Origin: Solirubrobacteraceae bacterium
GTDB taxonomy: Bacteria; Actinomycetota; Thermoleophilia; Solirubrobacterales; Solirubrobacteraceae
DNA: 58,201 nt
Direction: 5' to 3'
NCBI GenBank assembly: GCA_030447275.1
Contig: JAUJPF010000024.1
Span: forward strand, 1-58,201
Part shown: one piece after another, positions 13,910-24,360 of the stretch
Layout: the number at the start of each line of letters is the position of its first letter
Position numbering within the stretch: position 1 is the first letter of the stretch
The notes under the pieces: model-generated
What the model was told of the DNA's origin: nothing
Databases searched by the model: none
What the model saw: only the letters and a program-made list of their open reading frames with translations
Made by a program: the position numbers and the translations under genes

Positions 13910-15219
13910 ACGTCTCGAGCTTCATGGGGCTCCAGACGGCGCTGCGCGGCGTGCTCGCGCAGCAGCGCGGGCTGGACGTCACCTCCCACAACCTCGCCAA
14001 CGCGAACACCGTCGGCTACACGCGCCAGGAGGCCGCGCTCGTCGCGTCGGACCCGCTGAAGCTGTCGTCGGGCGCGCTCGCCAACGGCGCCGGCGCGTAC
14101 CTCGGCACCGGCGTCGAGGTCGAGGCCTACCGCCGCCTGCGCGACACCTTCCTCGACGTGCAGTACCGCGGCCAGGCGATGTCGCTCGGCGGCCACGAGA
14201 CGTCGGCGCGCGCGCTGTCGAGCGTCGAGGCCGGGCTCAACGAGCCCGGCGACGGCGGCATCGCGGCGCTGCTCAACAAGTTCTGGAGCGCGTGGGGCGA
14301 CGTCGCCAACCACCCGGAGAGCCAGCCCGCGCGCCAGGCGCTCGTCGGCCGCGCCGACGCGCTGGCCACCGCGATCCGCACGCTCGACGCGCGGCTGTCG
14401 GCCGTCGCCTCGGAGGCGAGTGTGGAGTACGCCGCGATCACCGGCCCCGCGGGCCCGATCGTCGCCGCCGCGTCGGAGATCCAGCGGCTCAACGTGATGA
14501 TCGAGAGCGCGGTCCGCAGCGGCCGCGCGCCGAACGACCTGCTCGACCGCCGCGACGTCCTGCTCGACGAGCTGAGCGGCTACGCGCAGGTGTCGGTCAC
14601 CGACCTCGGCGGCGGGCTCATCCGCGTGAACTTCGGCGACGCGGCGCTCCCGCTCGTCGACGGCACGAACCCGCCGAACTGGCCGCAGACGCTCACCGCC
14701 CCGGGCGGGCGCCTCGGCGCCCTCATCGACCTCGGCCCGCGCACCGCCGGCTACCGCGCGCAGCTCAACGACTTCGCCGGCGAGCTGATGACGAGCGTCA
14801 ACGCCATCCACTCGCCCCCCGCCTTCTTCACGGGCACGGCGGGCGCCGAGGCGAGCGACCTCGACGTCGCGGTGAACGCCGCGGGCGTCCGCCCCGGCTC
14901 GACCACCGCGGCCGGCGCGAACGACCTCGCGCGCCAGCTCCTCGCGCTGCGCGGCAAGCTCGCCGACCAGCGCTACGCCGACCTCGTCGGCGCCATCGGC
15001 TCCGACACGGCGAGCGTCAACCGCCAGCTCGAGACGTCGCAGGCCCTCGTCGACGCCGCCGAGACGCGGCGCCAGGAGGTCAGCGGCGTGGCGATGGACG
15101 AGGAGGTCACGAACATGATCCGCTTCCAGCGCGGCTACCAGGCCTCGTCGCGCGTGATGACCACCGTCGACGAGCTGCTCGACGTCCTCATCAACCGCAC
15201 CGGGCGGGTCGGGCTGTGA
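13906..15219 (+). CDS. flgK: flagellar hook-associated protein 1, FlgK
   Basis: This 437-residue protein opens with SSFMGLQTALRGVLAQQRGL and SHNLANANTVGYTRQEAALV and ends with MIRFQRGYQASSRVMTTVDE, the paired coiled-coil ends of FlgK. It is shorter than enterobacterial FlgK (about 550), indicating a smaller variable region. FlgK joins hook and filament. The start overlaps flgN by four bases (ATGA). Confidence 0.95.
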   Translation: MNVSSFMGLQTALRGVLAQQRGLDVTSHNLANANTVGYTRQEAALVASDPLKLSSGALANGAGAYLGTGVEVEAYRRLRDTFLDVQYRGQAMSLGGHETSARALSSVEAGLNEPGDGGIAALLNKFWSAWGDVANHPESQPARQALVGRADALATAIRTLDARLSAVASEASVEYAAITGPAGPIVAAASEIQRLNVMIESAVRSGRAPNDLLDRRDVLLDELSGYAQVSVTDLGGGLIRVNFGDAALPLVDGTNPPNWPQTLTAPGGRLGALIDLGPRTAGYRAQLNDFAGELMTSVNAIHSPPAFFTGTAGAEASDLDVAVNAAGVRPGSTTAAGANDLARQLLALRGKLADQRYADLVGAIGSDTASVNRQLETSQALVDAAETRRQEVSGVAMDEEVTNMIRFQRGYQASSRVMTTVDELLDVLINRTGRVGL

Positions 15220-16118
15220 GCGCCGGGCGCGTCACCGAGGGCATGCTCGGCCGCCGGCTGCTGAGCGACCTGCGCGCGAGCAGCCACCGCATCGCGACCG
15301 CGCAGCGCCAGATCGCGTCGGGCAAGCGGATCGACAAGCCGTCCGACGATCCGCTGGCCACGCACAACGCGCTGCGGCTGCGCTCCGAGCTCGCCGGCAT
15401 CCAGCAGGACCGGCGCACGATCGACGACACCAAGGGCTGGCTCGACACCACCGACGCCGCGCTGGGGACGATCACCGAGGTCGTGCACCGCGCCCGCGAG
15501 CTGACCCTCCAGGGCGCCAACGGCGCGATGAGCCAGGCCGACCGCAACAAGCTCGCCGACGAGATCGACCAGCTCATCGAGACGGCCAAGAGCGCGGCGA
15601 ACGCCTCCTACGGCGGGCGCTACGTCCTCGCCGGCCAGGACACCGACGACCCGCCGTACGCCGCGGGCGCCGTGGACGCCTACGGCGGCGACACGGCCGC
15701 GGTCGCGCGCCAGATCGGCCCGGGCGTCGCGGTGCAGATCAACGTCCCCGGTGCCGACGTGCTCGGCAACGGCGGCGCCGACGGCAAGCTGCTCTCGACC
15801 CTGCGCACGGTCGCCGCCGACCTGCGCGCGGGCAACGTCGCCGGCCTGCGCGGCCCCGCGCTCAACTCCTTCACCTCGAACCTCGAGGACGTGACCTCGG
15901 CGCGCGGCGTCATCGGCGCGCTCTCGACCCGTCTCGAGTCCGCGGAGGCCCGCCTCGCCCAGGTCGAGGAGTCGACCGCGGCGCTGCTCTCGGCCAACGA
16001 GGACACCGACATCGCGAAGGCGATCATCGATCTCAACACCCAGCAGTCCGTGTACCAGGCCGCGCTCCAGTCGGGGCAGGCGCTCATCCAACCCTCCCTC
16101 CTCGACTTCCTCAGGTGA
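15216..16118 (+). CDS. flgL: flagellar hook-associated protein 3, FlgL
   Basis: The product is 300 residues from GTG 15216, which overlaps the flgK stop codon. The N-terminal flagellin-like part contains IASGKRIDKPSDDPLATHNA and the C-terminal part AKAIIDLNTQQSVYQAALQS, both hallmarks of FlgL. A Tyr/Gly-rich segment YGGRYVLAGQDTDDPPY marks the centre. FlgL is the second hook-filament junction protein. Confidence 0.95.
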   Translation: MSAGRVTEGMLGRRLLSDLRASSHRIATAQRQIASGKRIDKPSDDPLATHNALRLRSELAGIQQDRRTIDDTKGWLDTTDAALGTITEVVHRARELTLQGANGAMSQADRNKLADEIDQLIETAKSAANASYGGRYVLAGQDTDDPPYAAGAVDAYGGDTAAVARQIGPGVAVQINVPGADVLGNGGADGKLLSTLRTVAADLRAGNVAGLRGPALNSFTSNLEDVTSARGVIGALSTRLESAEARLAQVEESTAALLSANEDTDIAKAIIDLNTQQSVYQAALQSGQALIQPSLLDFLR

Positions 16119-16564
16119 TGTCCATGCCAGTGACCCTTCACAGCACCCGGTTCGGCCGCCTCGAAGTGCCGGCCGACGCCGTCGTCGAGTTCCCCAGCGG
16201 CCTGATCGGGCTGGGCGGCACGAAGTTCGCGCTGCTCGCCCGCTCCGAGGACAGCGCCTTCATCTGGCTGCACTCGCTGGACGACCCCGAGCTCGCCGTC
16301 CCCGTCACGAACCCGTGGCGCTTCTTCGGCGACTTCGAGGTCGAGCTGTCCGACGAGGAGGCGGCCCGCATCGGCGTCTCCGACGCCGAGCAGACGTCGG
16401 TCTACGTGACCGTCCGCGCGGCCGAGCAGCTCGAGGACTTCCACGCGAACCTCCGCGCGCCGATCCTGATCGCGCACGGCAAGGGCCACCAGGTCATCAA
16501 CCAGGCCGGCGACGCGCCGATGCGCGCGCCGCTGTTCGCGGCACTCGCTACCGAGGCCGCCTGA
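16118..16564 (+). CDS. fliW: flagellar assembly factor FliW
   Basis: The 148-residue product has the FliW core: RFGRLEVPADAVVEFPSGLI, then SLDDPELAVPVTNPW and a C-terminal NLRAPILIAHGKGHQVI. FliW binds either flagellin or CsrA; when flagellin is exported, free FliW blocks CsrA and allows fliC translation. The order fliW-csrA-fliC here is the classical arrangement. ATG 16118 overlaps the flgL stop codon; a GTG at 16115 is also possible. Confidence 0.95.
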   Translation: MSMPVTLHSTRFGRLEVPADAVVEFPSGLIGLGGTKFALLARSEDSAFIWLHSLDDPELAVPVTNPWRFFGDFEVELSDEEAARIGVSDAEQTSVYVTVRAAEQLEDFHANLRAPILIAHGKGHQVINQAGDAPMRAPLFAALATEAA

Positions 16565-16791
16565 TGCTCATCATCACGCGACGCCCCGGCGAGAAGATCA
16601 TGCTCGGCGACGACGTCGTCATCGAGGTGATGGAAGTGAGCGGCTCCAACGTCCGCATCGGGATCGCCGCTCCCAAGTCCGTCCCGGTCTACCGCGAGGA
16701 GATCTGGACCGCCGTCAAGGAGGAGAACGCGGCCGCCGCCGCCACTCCCTCCGACGTGACGCTGCCCACGCCCGACCCGCTTCCCAACTAG
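16564..16791 (+). CDS. csrA: carbon storage regulator CsrA
   Basis: This 75-residue protein begins MLIITRRPGEKIMLGDDVVI and carries VRIGIAAPKSVPVYREEI, which includes the RNA-binding strand and the VyReEi motif. The C-terminal extension of about 20 Ala/Thr/Pro residues is longer than in E. coli CsrA and could be part of the FliW contact. It represses translation by binding GGA motifs; four occur in the fliC leader 40 bases downstream. Its start overlaps the fliW stop codon (TGATG). Confidence 0.96.
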   Translation: MLIITRRPGEKIMLGDDVVIEVMEVSGSNVRIGIAAPKSVPVYREEIWTAVKEENAAAAATPSDVTLPTPDPLPN

Positions 16792-16830
16792 TCCCCCCAC
16801 CCCCAAGCAGTCCCCCGCAGTCCCCCGACA

Positions 16831-16857
16831 GGAGTCCCAGGAAGGAACGACAGGATG
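16831..16857 (+). promoter_or_regulatory. fliC leader with four GGA motifs (candidate CsrA target)
   Basis: GGA triplets occur at 16831, 16840, 16844 and 16853, the last one overlapping the fliC ATG. The second and third form the Shine-Dalgarno region AGGAAGGA. CsrA binds GGA in exposed loops and blocks ribosome access, and fliC is its known target where FliW is present. Just upstream the phrase AGTCCCCC occurs three times. Confidence 0.6.
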
Positions 16858-17663
16858 TCTCTTCGGATCAACCACAACATCGAGGCGATGAACGCCCATC
16901 GCCAGCTCGTCGGAACGAACGAGAAGATCAAGAAGGCGATGGAGCGTCTCTCGTCCGGCTACCGGATCAACCGGGGCGGCGACGATGCCGCCGGTCTCGG
17001 CATCTCGGAGCGCATGCGCGCCCAGATCCGCGGCCTCTCGCAGGCGCAGCGCAACACCCAGGACGGCATCTCGATGGTGCAGACCGCCGAGGATCCCTTG
17101 CTGAGGTCCACGCGATGCTCCAGCGCGTCCGTGAGCTGGCCGTGCAGTACAAGAACGGCTCGCTGAGCGAGAACGACCGCTCGGCCATCAGCTCCGAGGT
17201 CGCGCAGCTCGGCGCCGAGATCGAGCGCATCGGCCAGCAGGCCGAGTTCAACGGCATCAAGCTGCTGAACCAGAACCAGACGATCACCTTCCAGGTGGGC
17301 GCGAACGACGGCGACCTCATCGGCGTCGCCACGATCAGCCTGTCGGCCGCGATCGGGACGCTGGCGCTGTCGCTCACGAGCGGCGGCAACACCGACCTGA
17401 CCGAGCTCGACAACGCGCTGAGCGCCGTCAGCCAGCAGCGTGCGGTCTTCGGCGCGGTCCAGAACCGCTTCGAGCACACGCTGAGCGCGATGTCGGTCTA
17501 CCAGGAGAACCTGGTCGCCGCCGAGAGCCGGATCCGCGACGTGGACATGGCCGAGGAGATGGTCAACCTGACCAAGGAGCAGATCCTCATGCAGGCCGGC
17601 CAGGCGATGCTCGCCCAGGCCAACCAGTCGCCGTCGTCGGTCCTGCAGCTGCTGCAGGGCTGA
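16855..17663 (+). CDS. fliC: flagellin FliC; one-base frameshift
   Basis: The N-terminus is textbook flagellin ([38 protein letters not shown]) and the C-terminus carries [20 protein letters not shown] and ends LQLLQG. At about 17091 one G is missing: GAGGATCCC should read GAGGGATCCC, which restores [20 protein letters not shown]. The corrected protein is about 269 residues, a short flagellin made only of the D0/D1 domains. The start has SD AGGAAGGA eight bases upstream. I see no sigma-28 site in the 63 bases upstream, so it may be read through from csrA. Confidence 0.93.
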
Positions 17664-17670
17664 TCAAGGC

Positions 17671-17718
17671 CGGCCGGACGAAGGCCGTCGTCTCAGGGGC
17701 GCGGGCCGGATGCCCGCG
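17671..17718 (-). repeat. double-hairpin repeat, copy C (inverted)
   Basis: Read on the minus strand this gives a hairpin CGCGGGC-ATCCG-GCCCGCG (17700-17718), then CTGAGACG, then a shorter hairpin with arms CGGCC and GGCCG (17671-17687) whose loop contains CGTCC. It shares GGCATCCGGCCCGC and CTGAGACG with copy A. It lies between the converging fliC and DsbA-like genes, where a two-way terminator is expected. Confidence 0.65.
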
Positions 17719-17738
17719 GCGTGCTGCCCCCATGCGGC

Positions 17739-18485
17739 TCAGGCGGCCGACCACAGGTCGCCCGTCACGAAGCTCGTGGGCCTGGCTCTCCACTCGAGGG
17801 CCAGGCGCCACAGCTCCGCCGGCGCCCGCGGTCCCGGGGCGTCGCACGCCGCGGCCACCTCGGGCACCGCGAGCCGCGGCCAGCGCCGCAGCGCCTCCTC
17901 CACCGACGGCAGCCCCTGAGGCCGCGCGCCGGCGCCGGCGACCGCGGCGCGAATCGCGTCGGACGCGACCACCTCGCCCGCGAGGATGAACGCGGGCATC
18001 TGCGCCCCCGCTCCGCGCGCCGTCTCGAGGTCGGCCCCGAAGCGCTCGACGATCGCGTTCGAGCCGAGGTCGACGGCGAACCGGGCGACGTCGAGCCCCG
18101 GGACGTCGCGGGCCAGCGCGGTCAGCGCGTCGGTGTTGTCGGCCTTGACGCGCTCGCACATGAGCGCCTCGCGCACGCGGCGCAGGTACGGGCCCTCGAG
18201 CCCCTGCTCCCCCGCGGCCTTGACCGCCAGCGACGCGGGGTACGAGCTCTTCGGCGGCGCCTCGAGCCACAGCCGTGGGTCGGCGGGCATCTGAGTGGCC
18301 GCCGCCGCGTCGATCACGTGGCGCATCGTCTCCACCGGCCGCTCGAACTCGCGCGCGAGTCCGCCCATCACGTAGGTGATCCGGACCTCGTCGCCGAACT
18401 CTGCCTCCAGGCGCCGGAGCACGGGCTCGGCGCCCCACGACCACGGACACGCCGGATCGGTTACGTAGAGGACATGGACGGGCAA
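17739..18485 (-). CDS. DsbA/FrnE-type thioredoxin-fold protein with a single active-site cysteine
   Basis: The 248-residue product starts VLYVTDPACPWSWGAEPVLR. This is the FrnE/DsbA-family opening, but the usual CXXC is CPWS, so only one cysteine remains. Helical and thioredoxin-fold segments follow, including AGAQMPAFILAG with the cis-Pro loop. No signal peptide is seen, so it is likely cytoplasmic. The start is TTG 18485, nine bases after a TATTGT box; an alternative start is hard to find. It is divergent from the adjoining kinase. Confidence 0.75.
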   Translation of the reverse strand: MPVHVLYVTDPACPWSWGAEPVLRRLEAEFGDEVRITYVMGGLAREFERPVETMRHVIDAAAATQMPADPRLWLEAPPKSSYPASLAVKAAGEQGLEGPYLRRVREALMCERVKADNTDALTALARDVPGLDVARFAVDLGSNAIVERFGADLETARGAGAQMPAFILAGEVVASDAIRAAVAGAGARPQGLPSVEEALRRWPRLAVPEVAAACDAPGPRAPAELWRLALEWRARPTSFVTGDLWSAA

Positions 18486-18506
18486 GGGGCCAGCACAATA
18501 GGCGTC

Positions 18507-20012
18507 GTGAGCACCCACCTCGGGACGAGCCTGAGCGGCCGCTACCGGCTCGACCAGCAGATCGGCACGGGCGGCATGTCGACGGTCTACCGCGCCTTCG
18601 ACACCGTGCTCGAGCGCCGGGTCGCGGTGAAGCTCATGCACCGCGACATGGCGGGGCATCCCGACCAGCTCGAGCGCTTCCGCCGCGAGGCCCGCGCCGT
18701 CGCCCAGCTCAACCACCCGCACATCGTGCAGGTGATCGACGCGGGCGAGGACGAGAACATGCCGTACATCGTCTTCGAGTACGTCGAGGGCGAGACGCTC
18801 AAGGACCGCATCCGCCGCTTCGGCCGGCTGCCGGTCCCCGAGGCGATCGCGTACGCGATCGAGATCGCGTGGGCGCTCAGCGGCGCGCACGACCGCGGCA
18901 TCGTGCACCGCGACGTCAAGCCGCAGAACGTCCTCGTCGACGAGGAGGGCTCGGCGAAGGTCACCGACTTCGGGATCGCGCGCACGCTCGACCAGGAGGG
19001 GCTGACCGCCGACGGCCGCGTGCTCGGCACCACCGACTACGTCTCGCCCGAGCAGGCGCTCGGCCACGCGGTCACCGGCCAGTCCGACCTCTACTCGCTC
19101 GGCGTCGTGCTGTTCGAGATGCTCACCGGCGACGTCCCCTTCCACGGCGACAACCAGGTCGCGGTGGCGATGAAGCACGTCCGCGAGGAGCTGCCCGACC
19201 TCCAGTACCGCCGCCCCGAGGCCTCGTCGGCGCTCGCCGCCGTCGTCGACCGCATGACCGCCAAGGACCTGGGCACGCGCTACGAGTCGACGCACGACCT
19301 GATCGCCGACCTCGAGGACGTCTTCGCGATCGAGAGCGCGCGCGCCGGCCAGACCACGGGCGAGGCGACGCAGGTCCTGCGCGCGCTTCCCCAGCCCAAG
19401 CGCTCGCGGCTGCCGCTGCGGATGCGCACGTCGATGCGGGCGGTCGTCGCGCTCCTCGTCCTCACGGCCGCGGCGGCGGCCGCGATCGCCTTCCTGGCCG
19501 CCGACAACACGCAGAGGGGGACGGGCGTCGCGCGCGACTCGCCCCGGGCGGCGCCCGACCTCATCGCGGTCTCGCTCGGTCAGCGCGCGGCCGACGACTT
19601 CGACCCGAGCGGCGACGACGTCGAGCACCCCAACGACACGTTCGCGGTGCTCGACCGCGACCGTGCGAGCACGTGGTCGACCGAGACCTACTCGACGGGC
19701 GAGCTCCAGAAGGACGGCGTCGGCATCAGCCTCGACGCGCAGGCCGACGACGGCGGCATCCTCGGGCGGCGGCTCGTCGTGACGACGCCGACGCCCGGCT
19801 TCACCGCGGCGGTCTACGGTGCCGCCGACGGCCGGCCGGAGAACCTCGACGGCTGGACGCAGATCGCCGCGGCGCGCAGGATCGGCCGCACCGAGCCGAT
19901 CCGCCTCCCCGGGCGCGTCTCGCATCGCCACTACCTGTTGTGGATCACCGAGCTGCCCGAGGACGGCGACCGCGTCGAGATCGCCGAGCTCGAGCTGTTC
20001 CGCGCGCCATGA
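18507..20012 (+). CDS. eukaryotic-like Ser/Thr protein kinase with an extracellular discoidin-like domain
   Basis: The 501-residue product has the kinase domain (GTGGMSTVYRA, catalytic IVHRDVKPQNVLVD, DFGIAR, and VSPEQA), a membrane segment near residue 315 (AVVALLVLTAAAAAAIAFLA), and an outside domain of about 160 residues with VEHPNDTFAVLDRDRASTW, a discoidin/carbohydrate-binding-like fold seen on some actinobacterial kinases. Start GTG 18507 is preferred: CACAAT lies seven bases upstream, a leaderless arrangement. An ATG at 18474 would overlap the divergent gene. Confidence 0.9.
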   Translation: MSTHLGTSLSGRYRLDQQIGTGGMSTVYRAFDTVLERRVAVKLMHRDMAGHPDQLERFRREARAVAQLNHPHIVQVIDAGEDENMPYIVFEYVEGETLKDRIRRFGRLPVPEAIAYAIEIAWALSGAHDRGIVHRDVKPQNVLVDEEGSAKVTDFGIARTLDQEGLTADGRVLGTTDYVSPEQALGHAVTGQSDLYSLGVVLFEMLTGDVPFHGDNQVAVAMKHVREELPDLQYRRPEASSALAAVVDRMTAKDLGTRYESTHDLIADLEDVFAIESARAGQTTGEATQVLRALPQPKRSRLPLRMRTSMRAVVALLVLTAAAAAAIAFLAADNTQRGTGVARDSPRAAPDLIAVSLGQRAADDFDPSGDDVEHPNDTFAVLDRDRASTWSTETYSTGELQKDGVGISLDAQADDGGILGRRLVVTTPTPGFTAAVYGAADGRPENLDGWTQIAAARRIGRTEPIRLPGRVSHRHYLLWITELPEDGDRVEIAELELFRAP

Positions 20013-20075
20013 GGAGTCCCCGTGCGGGCGTCCGGCCCGCACGATTCGTGACCGACTGACGCCGTCCGGGCGTCA
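20011..20075 (+). repeat. double-hairpin repeat, copy B (two-way terminator)
   Basis: The first hairpin (20022-20042) is GTGCGGGC-GTCCG-GCCCGCAC and the second (20057-20075) is TGACGCC-GTCCG-GGCGTCA. Both have perfect stems and the same loop GTCCG. The element aligns with copy A from GAGgAGTCCCC onward. It sits between the converging kinase and ligase genes and includes the ligase stop codon. Confidence 0.75.
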
Positions 20076-21016
20076 GAAAAGATGTGAGCGCTCGCGTTCG
20101 AAGCGCTCGACGGCGAGCGCGACGAGGCGGTCGACGAGCTGCGCGTAGGGCAGGCCGCTCGCGTCCCACAGCTTCCCGTAGACGCTGGTCTGCGTGAACC
20201 CGGGCATCGTGTTGAGCTCGTTGAGGAGCACCTCGTCGCCGTCGACGAAGAAGTCGACGCGGGCGAGGCCGTCGCAGCCCGCGAGCGCGAACGCCTCGGC
20301 CGCCAGCGCGCGCACGCGCTCGCGCACGGCGTCCAGGACGCGCGCCGGCACGACGAGCTCCATCCCGCCCGGCTCGTACTTCGCCTCGTAGTCGTACCAG
20401 CCGGCGCCCTTGCGCAGCACGATCTCGCCCGGCTGGGAGGCCTCGCCGCCGAGGACCGAGCACTCGACCTCCAGCCCCGTCGCGTTGGCCTCGACGATGA
20501 CGCGCGGGTCGTGGGCGAGCGCCTCGCGCAGCGCGTCGTCGTACGCCTCGGGCGCGTCGACCCGCGCGATCCCGACGGACGAGCCCAGCCGCGCCGGCTT
20601 GACCCAGCACGGCCACCCGAGATCCGGCATCCGGCCCGTGACGCCGCGCTCGTACGCGACCCGCGGCAGCCCCGCGCTCGCGCACAGGTCCTTCAACAGC
20701 AGCTTGTCCATGCACACCGCGCTCGCCGCGACGCCCGAGCCGACGTACGGGAGGTCGAGCAGCTCGAGCAGCCCCTGGACGGTGCCGTCCTCGCCGAACG
20801 GCCCGTGGAGGACGGGGAACGCGACGTCGCAGCCCAGCAGGCCGCGGCCCGCGCGAAGCTCCACCTCCTCGCCGCCGCTCGACCACGTCCCGTCGCGCGC
20901 AAGCTCGACGGCGACCGGCTCGTGACCGGCCTCGCGCAGACCCTCGCGCACCGACTCCCCGGAGGCCAGCGAGACGGCGTGCTCGGACGACCGGCCGCCG
21001 GCCAGGACTGCGACTC

Positions 21017-21020
<4 letters not shown>
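20073..21020 (-). CDS. ddl: D-alanine--D-alanine ligase (copy 1)
   Basis: The 315-residue ATP-grasp protein begins RVAVLAGGRSSEHAVSLASG, has FPVLHGPFGEDGTVQGLLEL, the ATP-grasp loop SSVGIARV, and WYDYEAKYEPGG, where the Tyr pair favours D-Ala over D-lactate. The C-terminal LARVDFFVDGDEVLLNELNT closes the active site. It makes the D-Ala-D-Ala end of the peptidoglycan stem. GTG 21020 overlaps the pknB stop codon (GTGA), so it is the last gene of the kinase/wall operon. A second copy lies at 55687-56625. Confidence 0.95.
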
Positions 21021-22932
<1,912 letters not shown>

Positions 22933-22936
<4 letters not shown>

Positions 22937-24360
22937 CGCAGCAGCGCCTCCATGACCTGCTTGGCGATCGGGGCGGCGACCTCGCCGCCGGTCCCCTGCA
23001 CGTTCTCGAGGCTCACCGCGACGACGATCTTCGGGTCGTCGCGCGGGGCGAAGCCGATGAACGACGGCTGGTTGATGCCCTGCGCGACGTTCAGCTCCGC
23101 GGTGCCAGTCTTGCCCGCCACCGGGAACCCGGCGAGCGCGGCGGCGGTGCCGGTCCCCTCGCGGACGACGCTGGCCATCATGTCGCCCACGGTGTTCGCC
23201 GTCGCCGGGCGCATCACCTGGCTCAGCTCCTCGGGCTCGACCCGCTCGACGGTGCGCCCGTCGCGGTCGACGACGCGCTCGGTGAGCGTCGGCTTCATCA
23301 GCGTCCCGTCGTTGGCGACGGCGCTCGCCACCATCGCCATCTGGAGCGGCGAGGCCAGCAGGTCGCCCTGGCCGATCGCGACGCGCCCGACGTCGACGCT
23401 GTCGTCGGTCATCCTCTTCAGGCCGTCGCGCTTGTAGACGCCGCTGCGGCCGCGCTGCCCGTCGGGCAGGTCGACCTCGACGCGGTCGTAGAAGCCGAAG
23501 CGCTCCATGTAGCGCTGCATCGTCGCGCCGCCCACGTCGACGCCGACCTGCGCCCAGACGGTGTTCACCGACTTCGTCAGCGCGAGGGTGAGCGGGATCG
23601 GGCCGTAGTCGGCGTTCGAGAAGTTCTCGAGCGGCGCGCCGGAGATCGTCTTCGGCGACGAGCCGTCGACCACGCTGTTCTCCGAGAACTCGCCGCTGTC
23701 GATCGCCGCGACCGCGGTGAGGACCTTGAACGTGGAACCGGGCGGGTAGCGCCCGACGGTCGCGCGGTTGAGCAGCGGCGAGTTGGCCGCGCCGCTCAGC
23801 TCCTTGAAGGCGCCGCTGCGGCGCAGCGCGTTCGGGTCGTAGGACGGGTTCGACGCCATGACGCGGATACGCCCCGTCTGCGGCTCCATCGCCACGACGG
23901 AGCCGCGCTGGTCGCCCAGCGCGCCGAACGCGATGCGCTGTGCGTCGACGTCGAGCGTCGTGCGCACGTCGTCACCCTCGCGCTCGCGCCCCGAGAGCTG
24001 GTCGACGATCGAGCCGACGTCGTCGCGCTCGCCGGTCAGCTCGTCGTTGCGCTCCTGCTCGAGCTCATAGCGGCTGATGTCGATGAACGAGTAGCCCACC
24101 GGGTGGGCGAACAGCTCGCCGAGCGGGTACCGGCGGCTGAACGTCCCGCCGCGCCCCTCGACCGACCGCGCGAGCACCTGGCCGTCGCGCGCGAGCACCC
24201 GGCCGCGGCGGATCTTCTGCTCGGCCAGCAGCTCGCGCCGGTTGAGCGAGTTGTCGCGCAGGGCCTCGGCCTCGAACACCGTCCACCGCGACGTCTGCGC
24301 GACGAGCGAGGCGAAGAGCAGGACGATGACCGCGTAGAGCTTGAAGGCGGACGAGTTCAC
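22933..24360 (-). CDS. pbpA: class B penicillin-binding protein PbpA
   Basis: The 475-residue product starts at GTG 24360 (overlapping the rodA stop codon) with a membrane anchor LYAVIVLLFASLVAQTS. The transpeptidase domain has the catalytic motif STFK within RYPPGSTFKVLT, the SVN motif in KSVNTVWAQ and KTGTAE near residue 428. It cross-links new peptidoglycan, paired with the adjacent SEDS protein. The order fhaB-pstP-rodA-pbpA-pknB matches mycobacteria. Confidence 0.96.

Noticed and set aside
16600..16855. A sigma-28 promoter directly before fliC
   Set aside because: No TMAA-N15-NCCGA arrangement is found in the csrA-fliC interval or within csrA.
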